From contig NZ_BAMS01000001.1 in the NCBI RefSeq assembly GCF_000616095.1, positions 124,001 through 188,000 on the forward strand: 64,000 nucleotides of DNA, read 5' to 3'. The notes beneath the pieces are model-generated. The model was not told the origin of the DNA. It saw only the letters and a list, made by a program, of their open reading frames with translations, and ran no database searches. The position numbers and the translations under genes are program-made. This DNA comes from Sneathiella glossodoripedis JCM 23214. GTDB lineage: Bacteria > Pseudomonadota > Alphaproteobacteria > Sneathiellales > Sneathiellaceae. Positions 27,868-38,018 of this stretch are shown here, in pieces (position 1 is the stretch's first letter; each line of letters opens with the position of its first letter).

Positions 27868-28780
27868 TTGCGGGGAACAATCCTCTTGGTTTAACCACCA
27901 GGATGATGGCCATCAGGATATAGATCAACATGGACGCGAGCGCAGAACCAACAGATGTAGCTGCGGAATTTTCCATGAATAGTTTAAAGGCGGCTGGCAA
28001 TAGGAAGCGGCCCATAGTATCAACAACACCCACCAAAATAGCACCGATTAATGCCCCTTTGATAGATCCGATACCACCGATCACAATCACTACAAAGGCT
28101 AGAATAAGAACGGGCTCTCCCATGCCCACCTGAACAGATTGAATTGCTCCAACCAGTGCGCCTGCAAATCCGGCTAACGCCGCACCCAACGCGAATACCA
28201 CCGTATAGAGCATTCGAATATCAATACCCAATGCAGCGATCATTTCACGATCAGATTCACCGGCTCTGATCCGCACCCCAAGACGTGTTTTCGAAATCAG
28301 CAGATAAAGACCAATGGCCACAAGGAAACCGATCACTATTAATGCGAAACGGTACATCGGATATTGCAAACCACCGGGCAGCGTAATTGGGCCCGCCAAT
28401 ATCTCGGGTACATTCAGATACAGGGGAAAAGACCCAAACACCCAACGTGTCCCTTCTGAAAAAATCAGAATGAGTGCAAATGTTGCCAGCACCTGATCAA
28501 GATGATCTCGCTTATAGAGCCGCCGAATGACCAGCATTTCAACAAGAGTTCCGGCGAAAGCCGCGGCGATCAGGCTTGCAACTATACCAATCCAGAAAGA
28601 GCCGGTTGCAGTTGCAACTGTGGCGCAGGCAAAAGCTCCGACCATATAAAGCGCACCATGCGCCAGATTGATCAGACCCATCACCCCAAAAACCAGTGTC
28701 AGGCCTGCAGCCATCAGGAACAGCATAACACCGAACTGCAAGCCGTTCAGCAACTGCTCGATCAGAAGTGTTGACGTCAT
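27860..28780 (-). CDS. livH: Branched-chain-type ABC transporter permease LivH
   Basis: Membrane permease of 306 residues from the ATG at 28780, which gives the typical MTSTLLIEQLLNGLQFGVMLFLMAAGL start; the longer open frame to 28837 lacks support. Further family landmarks are GLINLAHGALYMVGAF, and VFALGAALAGFAGALVGAIQSV followed by GGIGSIKGALIGAILVGVVDT. About eight hydrophobic helices. It is separated from the substrate-binding protein gene by 65 bp that contain a hairpin. Confidence 0.92.
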   Translation of the reverse strand: MTSTLLIEQLLNGLQFGVMLFLMAAGLTLVFGVMGLINLAHGALYMVGAFACATVATATGSFWIGIVASLIAAAFAGTLVEMLVIRRLYKRDHLDQVLATFALILIFSEGTRWVFGSFPLYLNVPEILAGPITLPGGLQYPMYRFALIVIGFLVAIGLYLLISKTRLGVRIRAGESDREMIAALGIDIRMLYTVVFALGAALAGFAGALVGAIQSVQVGMGEPVLILAFVVIVIGGIGSIKGALIGAILVGVVDTMGRFLLPAAFKLFMENSAATSVGSALASMLIYILMAIILVVKPRGLFPANG

Positions 28781-28802
28781 TAAATTTACTTTCGGAAAAA
28801 TA

Positions 28803-28834
28803 ACGGGTGCGAACCATCCCGGCTCAACACCCGT
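28803..28834 (-). terminator. Intergenic hairpin between the binding-protein gene and livH
   Basis: ACGGGTG/CACCCGT arms of 7 bp around an 18-nt loop, followed on the minus strand by TTATTTTTCC. Placed 12 bp after the substrate-binding protein stop, it probably stops part of the transcripts and protects the upstream message, giving more binding protein than permease. Confidence 0.55.
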
Positions 28835-28845
28835 CAATACATCAC

Positions 28846-29990
28846 TTACATTTTACAATCAGACGCGTAAGCATCCTGATGGTTTTCAAGGGCAGCACCA
28901 ACAATCTTGTTGGTATAAACATCACCTTCCTTGATCACTTCACGGACGTAAATGGTCTGGATAGGGTGCTGGTTATTTCCAAATTTGAATGAACCGCGAG
29001 GAGAAGCAATATCTCCTGCTTTCAACGCAGCACGGAATGCATCAGCATCTTTTACACTGGCCTTGCCCATCGCAGACAGGATCAGATTTGCAGTGTCAAA
29101 TCCCTGAACGGCATAGAGCGAGGGAAGACGGCCGTATTCAGCCTGGAAGCTTTCCACAAATGCCTTGTTGGCCGCGTTGTCCAGATCTTTTGACCAATGT
29201 GAAGAGTTCTTAACCCCAACCGCAGTTGGCCCGACAGCTTTCAGAATTCCCTGATCGAAGGAAAAAGCTGGCCCCATAACCGGCACATCAACACCTGATT
29301 GGGCATATTGCTTCATAAACGCAATTCCCATACCACCGGGTAAGAACACAAACACGCTATCAGCACCGGATGCGCGAATTTGTGCAATCTCAGCCGCATA
29401 ATCTTTTTGGCCAAGTTTAGTGTAAACCTCACCCGCCAAGTCACCTTTATAGAAGCGCTTGTAACCTGTCAGTGCGTCTTTACCTGCAGGATAGTTTGGC
29501 GCCATGATGAAGGATTTTTTAAAGCCTGCTTTAGTTGCATATGCGCCCATTCCCTCATGTAAATTATCATTCTGGAAAGCCGCATTGAAATAGTTAGCGT
29601 TGCATCCCTTGCCAGCTAACGCTGAAGGGCCTGCATTTGGCGAAATATAGAATTTCCCTTGCGCAACAGTGCTTGGTACCACAGCCATTGCCAAATTTGA
29701 CCAGATAATTCCGGTCAAGATATCAACTTTTTCACTCTGTATCATCTTGTCAGCAATCTGCACGGCCAGATCTGGTTTACGTGCATCATCTTCGATGACG
29801 ACTTCCAGATCCTTGTTCCCCGCCTGTTTGACAGCAAGCATAAAGCCATCACGAACATCAATGCCCAAACCTGAACCACCACCGGTCAAAGTGGTAATCA
29901 TGCCGACCTTGACAGGTTCCGCTGTCGCTGCACCCGCCAGACACATACCAAGCCAACCAGCCCCGCTTTAATTAAATTCCGTGTTTTCAC
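28846..29990 (-). CDS. Branched-chain-type ABC transporter substrate-binding protein (frameshifted signal peptide)
   Basis: Periplasmic LivK-like receptor. The mature domain is intact (VKVGMITTLTGGGSGLGIDVRDGFMLAVKQ, then the hinge region SPNAGPSALAGKGCN). The signal peptide is split: from a GTG at 29990 with GGGAG seven bases upstream, the frame reads MKTRNLIKAGLVGL, then one G is missing at about 29948 (TTGGGTATG seen as TTGGTATG) before MCLAGAATAEPVKVG. Repaired, it gives a standard Sec signal peptide with cleavage near ATA-EP and a protein of about 381 residues. The ligand is likely the aromatic acid that the operon degrades. Confidence 0.88.
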
Positions 29991-30082
29991 AATACGTCTC
30001 CCATTGTTATACTTAACTGGCAGCAAAAAACATGCTGCGCTTCCTGTACTGTACTCTTCCCAAAGCGAACTCACGATACCCT

Positions 30083-31711
30083 TTACGCGCCTCCATCACG
30101 CAAGCGAAACCGCTGAATTTTTCCCGTCTGGGTTTTGGGCAGTTCTGCCACAAACTTCACTCGGCGCGGATATTTATATGGCGCCAGTGTTGCCTTCACA
30201 TGATCCTGCAGGATTTTCACTGTCTCATCAACAGCTTCATGAGTGTCTGCCAAAACTACATGCGCTTCAACGATTTGTCCGCGCTCTTCATCGGGTGAGC
30301 CGATAACCGCACATTCAACCACGGCAGGGTGTGCCAGCAAAGCGGCCTCAACTTCGGGTCCGGCGATGTTATATCCTGATGATATGATCATATCGTCTGA
30401 GCGGGCTGCGAAATGATAGTATCCCTGTTCATCCTGATAGAAGGAATCTCCTGTCAGGTTCCAACCATCGCGAACATATTTTTTTTGTCTCTCATCAGCC
30501 AGATACCTGCATCCGGTAGGCCCACGAACCGCAAGATATCCAATCTCCCCAACCGCAACATCCTTCATGTTTTCATCGACAATGCGCGCCACATATCCGG
30601 TAACCGGCTTCCCGGTGCAAGCTGCCTTGGAATCCCCAAACCGGTTGGAGATGAAAATATGCAGCATTTCCGTTGCACCAATGCCATCAAGCATGGGTTT
30701 TCCGGTTTTGGCTAACCACTCTTCATATACCGGGGCAGGAAGCGTTTCTCCCGCGGACACAGCAGCGCGCAAAGACGTCAAATCAGCCCCTTCATCCATA
30801 GCACGCAGCATTACTCTGTACGCGGTTGGAGCTGTAAAACAAATGGTAGCCTTATATTTTTCAATAATCTTGATCATTTCGGGTGGTGATGCGCTTTCAA
30901 GAAGCGTAGCCGCTGCGCCAAACCGAAGGGGGAAAATCGCCAAACCACCCAGCCCAAAGGTAAAGGCAAGAGGCGGGGAGCCAACGAACACATCCTCAGA
31001 CGTGACCCCCAAGACCTCTTTAGCATAGCCATCTGCAATGGCCAGTAAATCGCGATGAAAATGCATTGTAGCTTTTGGCTCACCTGTTGTACCTGATGTG
31101 AAACCCAACAAAGCGACATCATCACGCCCCGTCTTGACTGCATCAAAACGAACAGGCTTATCCAGTGCGATCCGGTCCAGCTCCGCGTCGAAATTAGCTG
31201 TTCCATCGAAACCGACAACTTTTTCCAGAAATTTATTGGCCTTTGATGCGGTGATTAACTCATCCATAAGTCTGGTATCACAAAGCGCAACAGAAATTTC
31301 AGCTTTATCAATAATCTTGGTAAGCTCTGCTGCGCGCAGCATAGGCATTGTATTGACCACAACAGCGCCAGCTTTAGTGGCTGCAAGCCAGCAAGCAACC
31401 ATAGCCGGATTATTTGCTGACCTGATCAAAACTCGGTTTCCGGGCTTGACGCCATAATCCTCAACCAGCGCATGAGCCAGACGATTGCTCCAGTCTGCAA
31501 GCTCTTTATATGTTCTGCGACGTCCGTTGCCGATCAAAGCTGTATGATCACCAAACCCCTTTTCAACCATGACGTCCGTCAATTCAACAGCCGCATTTAA
31601 ATATTCAGGATACTCAAATCCTTCCAAATTCATATCCGGCCACTGATCAAACGGGGGCAGGTTATCCCTCGTAAAACTGTCACTATGTGCAGTTGGTCCC
31701 AGCATTTCCAT
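30083..31711 (-). CDS. 2-aminobenzoate/benzoate-type CoA ligase
   Basis: AMP-forming acyl-CoA synthetase, 542 residues from the ATG at 31711 (AGGAG five bases upstream). It activates an aromatic acid to its CoA thioester, the entry step of the pathway. Motifs: ATP loop GFTSGTTGEPKATMHF, DGIGATEMLHIFISNR (the TEML segment typical of benzoate and 2-aminobenzoate ligases), the YLAVRGPTGCRYLAD hinge region, and the C-terminal catalytic Lys in PKTQTGKIQRF. The neighbouring monooxygenase/reductase and RidA gene favour 2-aminobenzoate (AbmG-like), though benzoate, salicylate or another benzoate cannot be excluded. Confidence 0.82.
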   Translation of the reverse strand: MEMLGPTAHSDSFTRDNLPPFDQWPDMNLEGFEYPEYLNAAVELTDVMVEKGFGDHTALIGNGRRRTYKELADWSNRLAHALVEDYGVKPGNRVLIRSANNPAMVACWLAATKAGAVVVNTMPMLRAAELTKIIDKAEISVALCDTRLMDELITASKANKFLEKVVGFDGTANFDAELDRIALDKPVRFDAVKTGRDDVALLGFTSGTTGEPKATMHFHRDLLAIADGYAKEVLGVTSEDVFVGSPPLAFTFGLGGLAIFPLRFGAAATLLESASPPEMIKIIEKYKATICFTAPTAYRVMLRAMDEGADLTSLRAAVSAGETLPAPVYEEWLAKTGKPMLDGIGATEMLHIFISNRFGDSKAACTGKPVTGYVARIVDENMKDVAVGEIGYLAVRGPTGCRYLADERQKKYVRDGWNLTGDSFYQDEQGYYHFAARSDDMIISSGYNIAGPEVEAALLAHPAVVECAVIGSPDEERGQIVEAHVVLADTHEAVDETVKILQDHVKATLAPYKYPRRVKFVAELPKTQTGKIQRFRLRDGGA

Positions 31712-31740
31712 CTCCACTCCTGTTAGCTGGCAGGTAACGG

Positions 31741-32889
31741 TTATCCTCCGTTTAAAGCCTGCCGGGCAATGACTACTTTTTGTACGTCTGAAGCCCCTTC
31801 ATAAATACGAAGTGCCCGTATCTCCCTATACAGGCCCTCAACAACCGATCCTCTGCGAACTCCATCACCACCATGAATTTGGACCGCTTTATCGATGACT
31901 TCCTGCGCCTTGTCAGTTGCATATAATTTTGCCATCGCGGCTTCTCGGGTGACACGTGCGGCTCCAGTATCCTTTGTCCATGCGGCCCGGTAAACTAGAA
32001 GGGCCGCAGCGTCCACATCCAGCGCCATATCCGCCACGTGCCCCTGCACCATCTGCAGGTCAAAAAGAGGCGCTCCAAACAACTCCCGGCTCTGAACCCT
32101 GTTCAGGGTTTCATCCAACGCGCGACGCGCAAATCCAAGTGCCGCTGCGCCAACAGTGGATCTAAATACATCCAGAACAGACATGGACAGTTTAAATCCG
32201 GCGCCTGCATCACCAATTAGAGCGGATTTCGGCAAACGTACATTTTCAAACTTCAATGTCGCCAACGGATGGGGCGCAATTACCTCCAACCTCTCGCTGA
32301 TGCTTAAACCTTTAACCGTAGCGGGAACAACAAAGGCTGAAATTCCTTTTGCACCCGGTGCCTCTCCGGTACGGGCGAAAACACAGTAAACATCCGCAAT
32401 TCCACCGTTAGAAATCCAGGTTTTTTCACCATTGAGTATATATTCCTCGCCATCCAGCACTGCCGTCATATCCATGTTCGCAACATCTGAGCCAGAACGA
32501 GGCTCAGAAAGTGCGAAAGCAGATAATGCCTCTCCTTTACGGGTTTTAAGCAGCCATTTTTGCTGTTCAGGTGTTCCAAACAGGCTCAATGCACCGGTAC
32601 CAAGGCCTTGCATGGCAAAAGAAAAATCTGCCAGTCCATCGTGCCGTGCCAGTGTTTCGCGGATTAAACATAATGACCTGACATCCAGCGCCTTGGGATC
32701 ATCCGGATCAATTGCTGAATAAGTCAGAAAACCGGCGGCTCCCAGGTCGCGCACAAGCTTGACGCAGGCTGCATCCACATCACTATGATCAACTGGTAAA
32801 TTCTTTGAACACCATGCTTCCAGCTGATCAGCCAGTTCACGGTGCTTGGTTTCAAAAAATGGCCAATTTAAAAAGCTCTTATCGGCCAT
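31741..32889 (-). CDS. Acyl-CoA dehydrogenase
   Basis: FAD-dependent acyl-CoA dehydrogenase of 382 residues, with the ATG at 32889 preceded by GGGGG. Family segments: [19 protein letters not shown] (FAD/substrate loop), [51 protein letters not shown] and [34 protein letters not shown], with the catalytic Glu in YEGAS. It probably oxidises a ring or chain CoA intermediate after ring reduction. The start lies 2 bp after the hydratase stop. Confidence 0.9.
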   Translation of the reverse strand: MADKSFLNWPFFETKHRELADQLEAWCSKNLPVDHSDVDAACVKLVRDLGAAGFLTYSAIDPDDPKALDVRSLCLIRETLARHDGLADFSFAMQGLGTGALSLFGTPEQQKWLLKTRKGEALSAFALSEPRSGSDVANMDMTAVLDGEEYILNGEKTWISNGGIADVYCVFARTGEAPGAKGISAFVVPATVKGLSISERLEVIAPHPLATLKFENVRLPKSALIGDAGAGFKLSMSVLDVFRSTVGAAALGFARRALDETLNRVQSRELFGAPLFDLQMVQGHVADMALDVDAAALLVYRAAWTKDTGAARVTREAAMAKLYATDKAQEVIDKAVQIHGGDGVRRGSVVEGLYREIRALRIYEGASDVQKVVIARQALNGG

Positions 32890-32891
32890 AA

Positions 32892-33704
32892 TCAATCCCC
32901 CTTGAAATCAGGTTTTTCTTTAGCCACGAAAGCATGATAAGCACGATGAAAATCCTGCGTCTGCATGCAGATAGCCTGCGCTTGCGCCTCTGCTTCGATG
33001 GCCTGATCAAGGCTCATTGACCATTCGTGATTTAGTTGTGTCTTGGTGATGGAATGGGCGAAATTCGGTCCAGCCGCAATTCGCTGTGCCATGTTCAACG
33101 CCTCGTCGCGGAGTTTATCGGTGTCAATCAGTCGGCTATAATAGCCCCAACGCTCTCCTTCTTCAGCGCTCATGACGCGCCCGGTATAAAGCAGGTCAGC
33201 TGCCCGGCCTTGCCCGATGATACGCGGCAACATGGCACAAGCCCCCATATCGCACCCTGCTAAACCAACACGGGTAAATAGAAATGCTGTTTTTGCATCC
33301 GGTGTCGCAATCCGCATATCAGATGCCATTGTTATTATGGCTCCGGCACCGACGGCCACACCATCCACAGCAGACAGAACTGGTTTGCCGCAAGCAAGCA
33401 TGGCCTTAACCAAATCTCCAGTCATTCGTGTGAAACGCAATAGCCCTTTCATGTCCATTTTTGTAAGGGGCCCAATAATGTCATGGACATCACCACCTGA
33501 ACAGAAATTGCCTCCATTCGGTAAAAACACGACCGCATCTACATCTTCGGCATAATGTAGATCCCGGAAAGTATCCCTTAGCTCTGCATAGCTTTCGAAT
33601 GTGAGTGGATTTTTACGGTCAGGATTGTCGAGTTGAATAATTGCGACGCTCCCAGCCATTTCCCATTTAAAATGCGTTGGCTTTAATCCTGCCATTTCTG
33701 TCAT
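32892..33704 (-). CDS. Enoyl-CoA hydratase family protein of the aromatic operon
   Basis: A 270-residue crotonase. The oxyanion loop [14 protein letters not shown] (about residues 63-76) and the second loop [27 protein letters not shown] are clear; downstream come [38 protein letters not shown]-type elements. It should hydrate an enoyl-CoA, or cleave the ring as related BadI-type hydrolases do. Its start overlaps the MarR stop (ATGA), which ties regulator and enzyme to one transcript. Confidence 0.88.
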   Translation of the reverse strand: MTEMAGLKPTHFKWEMAGSVAIIQLDNPDRKNPLTFESYAELRDTFRDLHYAEDVDAVVFLPNGGNFCSGGDVHDIIGPLTKMDMKGLLRFTRMTGDLVKAMLACGKPVLSAVDGVAVGAGAIITMASDMRIATPDAKTAFLFTRVGLAGCDMGACAMLPRIIGQGRAADLLYTGRVMSAEEGERWGYYSRLIDTDKLRDEALNMAQRIAAGPNFAHSITKTQLNHEWSMSLDQAIEAEAQAQAICMQTQDFHRAYHAFVAKEKPDFKGD

Positions 33705-34201
33705 TTATTTTCTCCATCTTTGGGGCCACCATCGCTCACTAACCCCATGTCCAATAGCTGACTGATTAGCTCTGCATCCGCTGCATCAATTCCAGCCAGT
33801 AATTCATTAATCCATCCTCGATGGACTTCCGCCATATGGGAAAAGTCAGAACGCCCTTCTTTGGTCAGCTTCACCCGCATGGCTCGCCTGTCACCCGGAA
33901 TTGCTTCACGCTCTACCAACCCTTCACCAACCAGCCGTTCGATAATTCCAGTTACATTCCCATTTGAAACCCGGAGCGCTGATGAAAGCTCACTCATTTT
34001 CAATCCAGTATCGCTTCTAAATAGCGCAGCCAAAACATCGAACCGTGGCAGAGTAGACCCGAATTGCCGCCTCAATCTTTCACGAAGTTCGCCCTCAATA
34101 TGTCTCGATACTTTCAACAAGCGTAACCACAAGCGAAGGCGTTGTTTCTCATCACTGTCAATCGCTTCGCTTTCTGAGATTCCGGCGTGCAGATCAATCA
34201 T
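33701..34201 (-). CDS. MarR-family regulator within the aromatic operon
   Basis: A 166-residue MarR-type winged-helix protein. The DNA-binding part is [65 protein letters not shown], with the wing at PGDRRAM. Such regulators in aromatic operons usually repress until an aroyl-CoA binds. It is encoded inside the operon (overlaps on both sides), which would give autoregulation through the promoter near 37300. A tandem palindrome at 37315-37342 is the best candidate operator. Confidence 0.9.
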   Translation of the reverse strand: MIDLHAGISESEAIDSDEKQRLRLWLRLLKVSRHIEGELRERLRRQFGSTLPRFDVLAALFRSDTGLKMSELSSALRVSNGNVTGIIERLVGEGLVEREAIPGDRRAMRVKLTKEGRSDFSHMAEVHRGWINELLAGIDAADAELISQLLDMGLVSDGGPKDGENK

Positions 34202-34959
34202 ACCTCACCTCCAGAAACCGAAATGGCTTGTCCGGTGATAGATTGCGAATTCGGACCGATTAACCACTTTATGGTCTGTACTATCTCGGCAGGCTGAATA
34301 AAACGGCCCATGGGGTTGGATTGGCTCAACGCGGCTCTTGCCGCTTCGCGGTCCATTCCTGTTTTAGCCTGTATATTTTCAATTGACCTCTCAAGCATGG
34401 GTGTCTCTGTAAAGCCGGGGCATATCGCATTTACCGTTACACCTGTCCTCGCGCATTCAAGCGCCAACGACTTTGTCAGACCAACAACCCCATGCTTTGC
34501 TGCAGTATAATGGCTGACATAGGCATAGCCTTTCAGCCCGGCCGTCGACGCAATAGCGATCAGACGCCCCCAACCGGCCTTGGTCATATCTTCCAGACTG
34601 GCTTTGTAGCAGTGAAACACACCACTTAGATTCACATCAATTGAGTGCTGCCATTGATCTGCGGTCATTTTTGAAAAAGGATAACCGTCTGCTGTACCCG
34701 CATTCGCAATTGTAATAGCGACAGGACCAAATTCGTCGCGGGCTTTTTCAAAAGCCTCATGTACCGACACGCTGCTTGCAACATCACACACGACTGCACG
34801 TATATTCGAGTGCCCAGCCGTCACCTGCTCCAAAGCCTCAAGGCGACGTCCCATTACTGTCACCCGATACCCTGCAACAGCCAGTTCCTGCGCAATTGCC
34901 GCGCCGACACCAGAGCCTCCTCCTGTTACGACAACATGCTTTGCTTCTTTTTCGTCCAT
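34198..34959 (-). CDS. Short-chain dehydrogenase of the aromatic operon
   Basis: A 253-residue SDR. Cofactor motif TGGGSGVG near residues 12-19, NAGTA near 84-88, catalytic Ser in AIAST, and YTAAK as the catalytic YxxxK. It ends with [15 protein letters not shown], the standard SDR C-terminus. Homologues such as BadH oxidise 2-hydroxycyclohexanecarboxyl-CoA; a similar alcohol to ketone step on a ring intermediate is likely here, by context. It starts 5 bp after the monooxygenase/reductase gene. Confidence 0.88.
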   Translation of the reverse strand: MDEKEAKHVVVTGGGSGVGAAIAQELAVAGYRVTVMGRRLEALEQVTAGHSNIRAVVCDVASSVSVHEAFEKARDEFGPVAITIANAGTADGYPFSKMTADQWQHSIDVNLSGVFHCYKASLEDMTKAGWGRLIAIASTAGLKGYAYVSHYTAAKHGVVGLTKSLALECARTGVTVNAICPGFTETPMLERSIENIQAKTGMDREAARAALSQSNPMGRFIQPAEIVQTIKWLIGPNSQSITGQAISVSGGEV

Positions 34960-34964
34960 AGCCG

Positions 34965-37258
34965 TTAGACCTTCAAACCCTGAACATCGCCGCGCTCCGC
35001 TAGACGTTTCATCTGCTCAGCGCCAGCCTCATATGGTAGCGGCCACTGTTCATGTTGATCCTGCAAAGTTACCGCCGCATGCAAGGTCCAATACGGATTA
35101 GAAAGATGTGGACGCGCCAAGCAGACCAAGTCAGCCCGACCCGCCAGAAGAATTGAGTTCACATGATCAGGCTCGTAAATATTCCCAACTGCCATTGTAG
35201 CATATCAGCCTCGTTTCGAATTCTGTCAGAAAAAGGGGTCTGAAACATTCGACCATATACAGGTTTCGCATCAGGTGTTGTCTGCCCTGCAGACACATCA
35301 CAAATATCCACACCAGCCTGTTTGAAAGCACGCGCTATCTCCACAGCTTCTTCTGGTGTCACACCTTCGTCACCCATCCAGTCGTTAGCTGATACGCGTA
35401 CTGACATTGGCTTGTTTTCCGGCCATACATTCCGCATGGCTTTAAACACTTCTAATGGATAGCGAAGCCTGTTTTCAAGCGAACCGCCATATTCATCCTT
35501 CCGCTTGTTCGTCACCGGACTAATAAAGGACGAAATCAGATAGCCGTGAGCCGCATGTAGCTCGACCATATCGAAACCCGCATCTATTGCCCGTTTAGTG
35601 GCGCTCACAAACTGCTGCAGCACCATTTCCATATCGTCAACGGTCATGGCTTTTGGCGTTTGATTTTCAGCCTTCCACGGAATAGCGGAAGCTGACATGA
35701 TTGGCCAATTCCCTTCCGTAAGCGGCGCATCCATTTCATCCCAGCCAAGCTGGGTAGATCCCTTTCGACCAGAATGACCTAACTGGGCACAAACTTTTGC
35801 GTCAGTTTCAGCGTGAATGAAGTCTGTGATCCGCTTCCAGGCTGCGACCTGCTCATCATTATACAACCCCGGACAACCCGGTGTTATCCGCCCTTCAGGA
35901 CTTACGCAGGTCATTTCAACATAGACAAGTCCAGCGCCCCCCTTGGCACGCTCAGCGTAGTGCACCAAATGCCAATCAGTCGGACAGCCGTCGACCGCCT
36001 TGTATTGCGCCATCGGGGAGACAACAATCCGGTTTTTCAACGTCATATCCCGCAACTTATACGGTGCAAACATTGGGGCGCGATCCCGCAAATCTGCAGG
36101 AGCACCCGCTTTTTTCTGAAACCACTTTTCGGCTCCCTTAAGCCAATCGGGATCCCTAAGACGCAAGTTTTCATGGGAAATTCGCTGAGATCTGGTCAAC
36201 AGAGAATAGTTAAACTGCACCGGATCCAAATCCAGATACCTCTCCACCTCCTCAAACCATTCGAGCGAGTTGCGGGCCGCCGATTGAAGCTTCAAGACTT
36301 CAAGTCGCCGCGCGTCCTCGTACTTAGCGAATGCCGCCTGCATACTCGGCTCACTATGAAGATAATCAGCAAGTGCGATTGCGCTTTCCAATGCCAGTTT
36401 GGTACCTGAACCAATGGAAAAATGCGCGCTGGCAGCAGCATCACCCATCAATACCAGATTTTCGTGAGACCATCGCTCACATAACACTCTGGGGAAATTG
36501 ATCCAGGCTGATCCGCGAATATGATTTGCATTACTCATCAGGCCATGACCGCCCAGATACTTTTCAAATATCTTCTCGCAGGTTGCCATGCTTTCCTGTT
36601 GACTCATTTCGCCAAAGCCAAACTTCTCATAAGTCTCTTCGGAGCACTCAACGATAAAAGTCGCCGTATCATCATCAAACTGATAGGCGTGCACCCAAAT
36701 CCAGCCTTTATCAGTTTTTTCAAAAATAAACGTAAAGGCGTCATCAAACTTCTGATGCGTTCCCAGCCAGACAAACTTACACTTTCTCGTATCGATATCT
36801 GGGCGGAACTCGCTCTCAAAGCGCGTCCTTGATTTTGAATTAAGTCCATCAGACGCCAGCACCAGATCATAGTCGCGCATTAAGGCGTCAATATCATCTA
36901 CTTCCGTTTCGAACTGCAGCTTAACTCCAAGCTCTTTAGCACGCTCCTGCAGCAATAAAAGGAACTGTTTCCGGCCGATACCGCAAAAACCATGTCCCGT
37001 AGACAGTGTCCGCTGCCCCTTGTGGAATACAGCAATGTCGTCCCAATATGCGAAATGCTCACGCACCTTTTCCGCACTGACGGGATCGTTTGCCTGAAGG
37101 TTTTCGAGGGTTTCATCAGACAGCACCACTCCCCATCCAAAGGTATCATCCGCGCGATTTCGCTCAATCACGGTGATATCATGCTCTGGATTGCGCAGCT
37201 TCATACTGATCGCAAAATATAGCCCTGAAGGGCCGCCCCCTAGACAGACAATCTTCAT
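34965..37258 (-). CDS. 2-aminobenzoyl-CoA monooxygenase/reductase-type fusion (or salicylyl-CoA 5-hydroxylase) (frameshifted)
   Basis: A two-domain flavoenzyme of about 764 residues after repair. The N-terminal half is an FAD monooxygenase: [17 protein letters not shown] at the start (GxGxxG FAD site), [13 protein letters not shown] and [24 protein letters not shown]. The C-terminal half, from about residue 405, is an old-yellow-enzyme-type FMN reductase: [45 protein letters not shown] and the final [11 protein letters not shown]. In 2-aminobenzoyl-CoA monooxygenase/reductase (AbmA) the two activities hydroxylate and then reduce the ring. At about 35200 one C is missing; adding it gives [24 protein letters not shown] at 37258 has GGGAC upstream. 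First gene of the operon. Confidence 0.85.
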
Positions 37259-37291
37259 AACTGTCCCTTTGTTTTTAAATTCCCTAATAAA

Positions 37292-37342
37292 AACTATGGC
37301 ACAGTAAAAATTTATTTCAAGCATAAAATTTTAAGCTTAAAA
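37292..37342 (-). promoter_or_regulatory. Promoter and tandem palindromic operator of the aromatic operon
   Basis: A perfect 14-bp palindrome TTTTAAGCTTAAAA (37329-37342) is directly abutted by a near copy, TTTCAAGCATAAAA (37315-37328), differing at two positions. On the minus strand a possible -35 TTGAAA (37315-37320) lies inside the second copy, with ATAGTT (37292-37297) 17 bp downstream as -10. A repressor bound here would block RNA polymerase. The MarR protein encoded in the operon is the obvious candidate ligand. Confidence 0.5.
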
Positions 37343-37399
37343 CATTTATGGATAAAACCTTTTCCTGTTGCATGTCTTATCGTCTAGGCTTCTTAAGAA

Positions 37400-37426
37400 A
37401 GAAAAAGCCAGCTTTTACACCGGCTT
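37400..37426 (-). terminator. Terminator after the secreted coiled-coil protein gene
   Basis: On the minus strand AAGCCGG pairs with CTGGCTT (one G-U pair) and is followed by TTTTCTTTC. It lies 27 bp beyond the stop of the coiled-coil gene and separates that gene from the aromatic operon promoter. Confidence 0.65.
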
Positions 37427-37452
37427 CTCCAAATCATACTTTTAATAAGACG

Positions 37453-37932
37453 TTAGTTTGAACGCGTACCTTCATCAGCGTCCTGCCATGCGGTTTTCAA
37501 ATCACGCCAAGCCTGTGCAAAACCATCCTTGATTTCTTCCCAGGCACTGTCGCTACTTTGTTGCAGAGCGCCGAACTTTTCTGCCAACGCATTTCGCTGG
37601 CTACGCACCTCACTTAAGGCGGCAGCAGTTTGCTCACGGGTTTCCACTTTCATTTCCGCCCAATTTTCACGGGTCCGAGCTTCAAGCGCCTCGATCTCTT
37701 CATCGATCTCATTGAGCGCTTCTCTGGTGCTCGCAATCGCTTCGTCACGCTGTTCAGCGCTATAATCAGCGATGCTGTTAAAGGTTTTATTCAGTTTTTT
37801 CTGGACCTGCTCTACAGTGATTGCATCATCGCTCGATCCAGATGTACTATTTGAAGCGAGCGCCATAGCTGGTGTAGATGCAAGAATTGCAGCCACAGTA
37901 CCTGTCAAAAGCTTTTTACGTAATACAGTCAT
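37453..37932 (-). CDS. Secreted coiled-coil protein (stress-response-like)
   Basis: A 159-residue protein with a Sec signal peptide (LRKKLLTGTVAAILASTPAMALA, cleavage near ALA-SN), hence periplasmic. The ATG at 37932 has AGGAG seven bases upstream and is chosen over longer frames. The mature part is one long amphipathic helix pair: KLNKTFNSIADYSAEQRDEAI, IDEEIEALEARTRENWAEMK, and SAWEEIKDGFAQAWRDLKTAW. The W/E/I/K/F spacing resembles small coiled-coil proteins annotated as sll1863-type stress proteins; this is a resemblance only. It is a paralogue of the next gene, which lacks a signal peptide. Confidence 0.65.
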   Translation of the reverse strand: MTVLRKKLLTGTVAAILASTPAMALASNSTSGSSDDAITVEQVQKKLNKTFNSIADYSAEQRDEAIASTREALNEIDEEIEALEARTRENWAEMKVETREQTAAALSEVRSQRNALAEKFGALQQSSDSAWEEIKDGFAQAWRDLKTAWQDADEGTRSN

Positions 37933-38018
37933 TTTTCTACTCCTGTTCAGAATTTTCAAATCATTCTCGTGAGTTACCCACCGTCTCATCAGCACTGGTG
38001 GGCGAACTGTATTTGGCT

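Noticed and set aside
35159-37324. Programmed frameshifting in the monooxygenase/reductase and other genes
   Set aside because: The junctions lack a shared slippery heptamer and stimulatory structure, and the affected genes are unrelated; random one-base deletions fit better.
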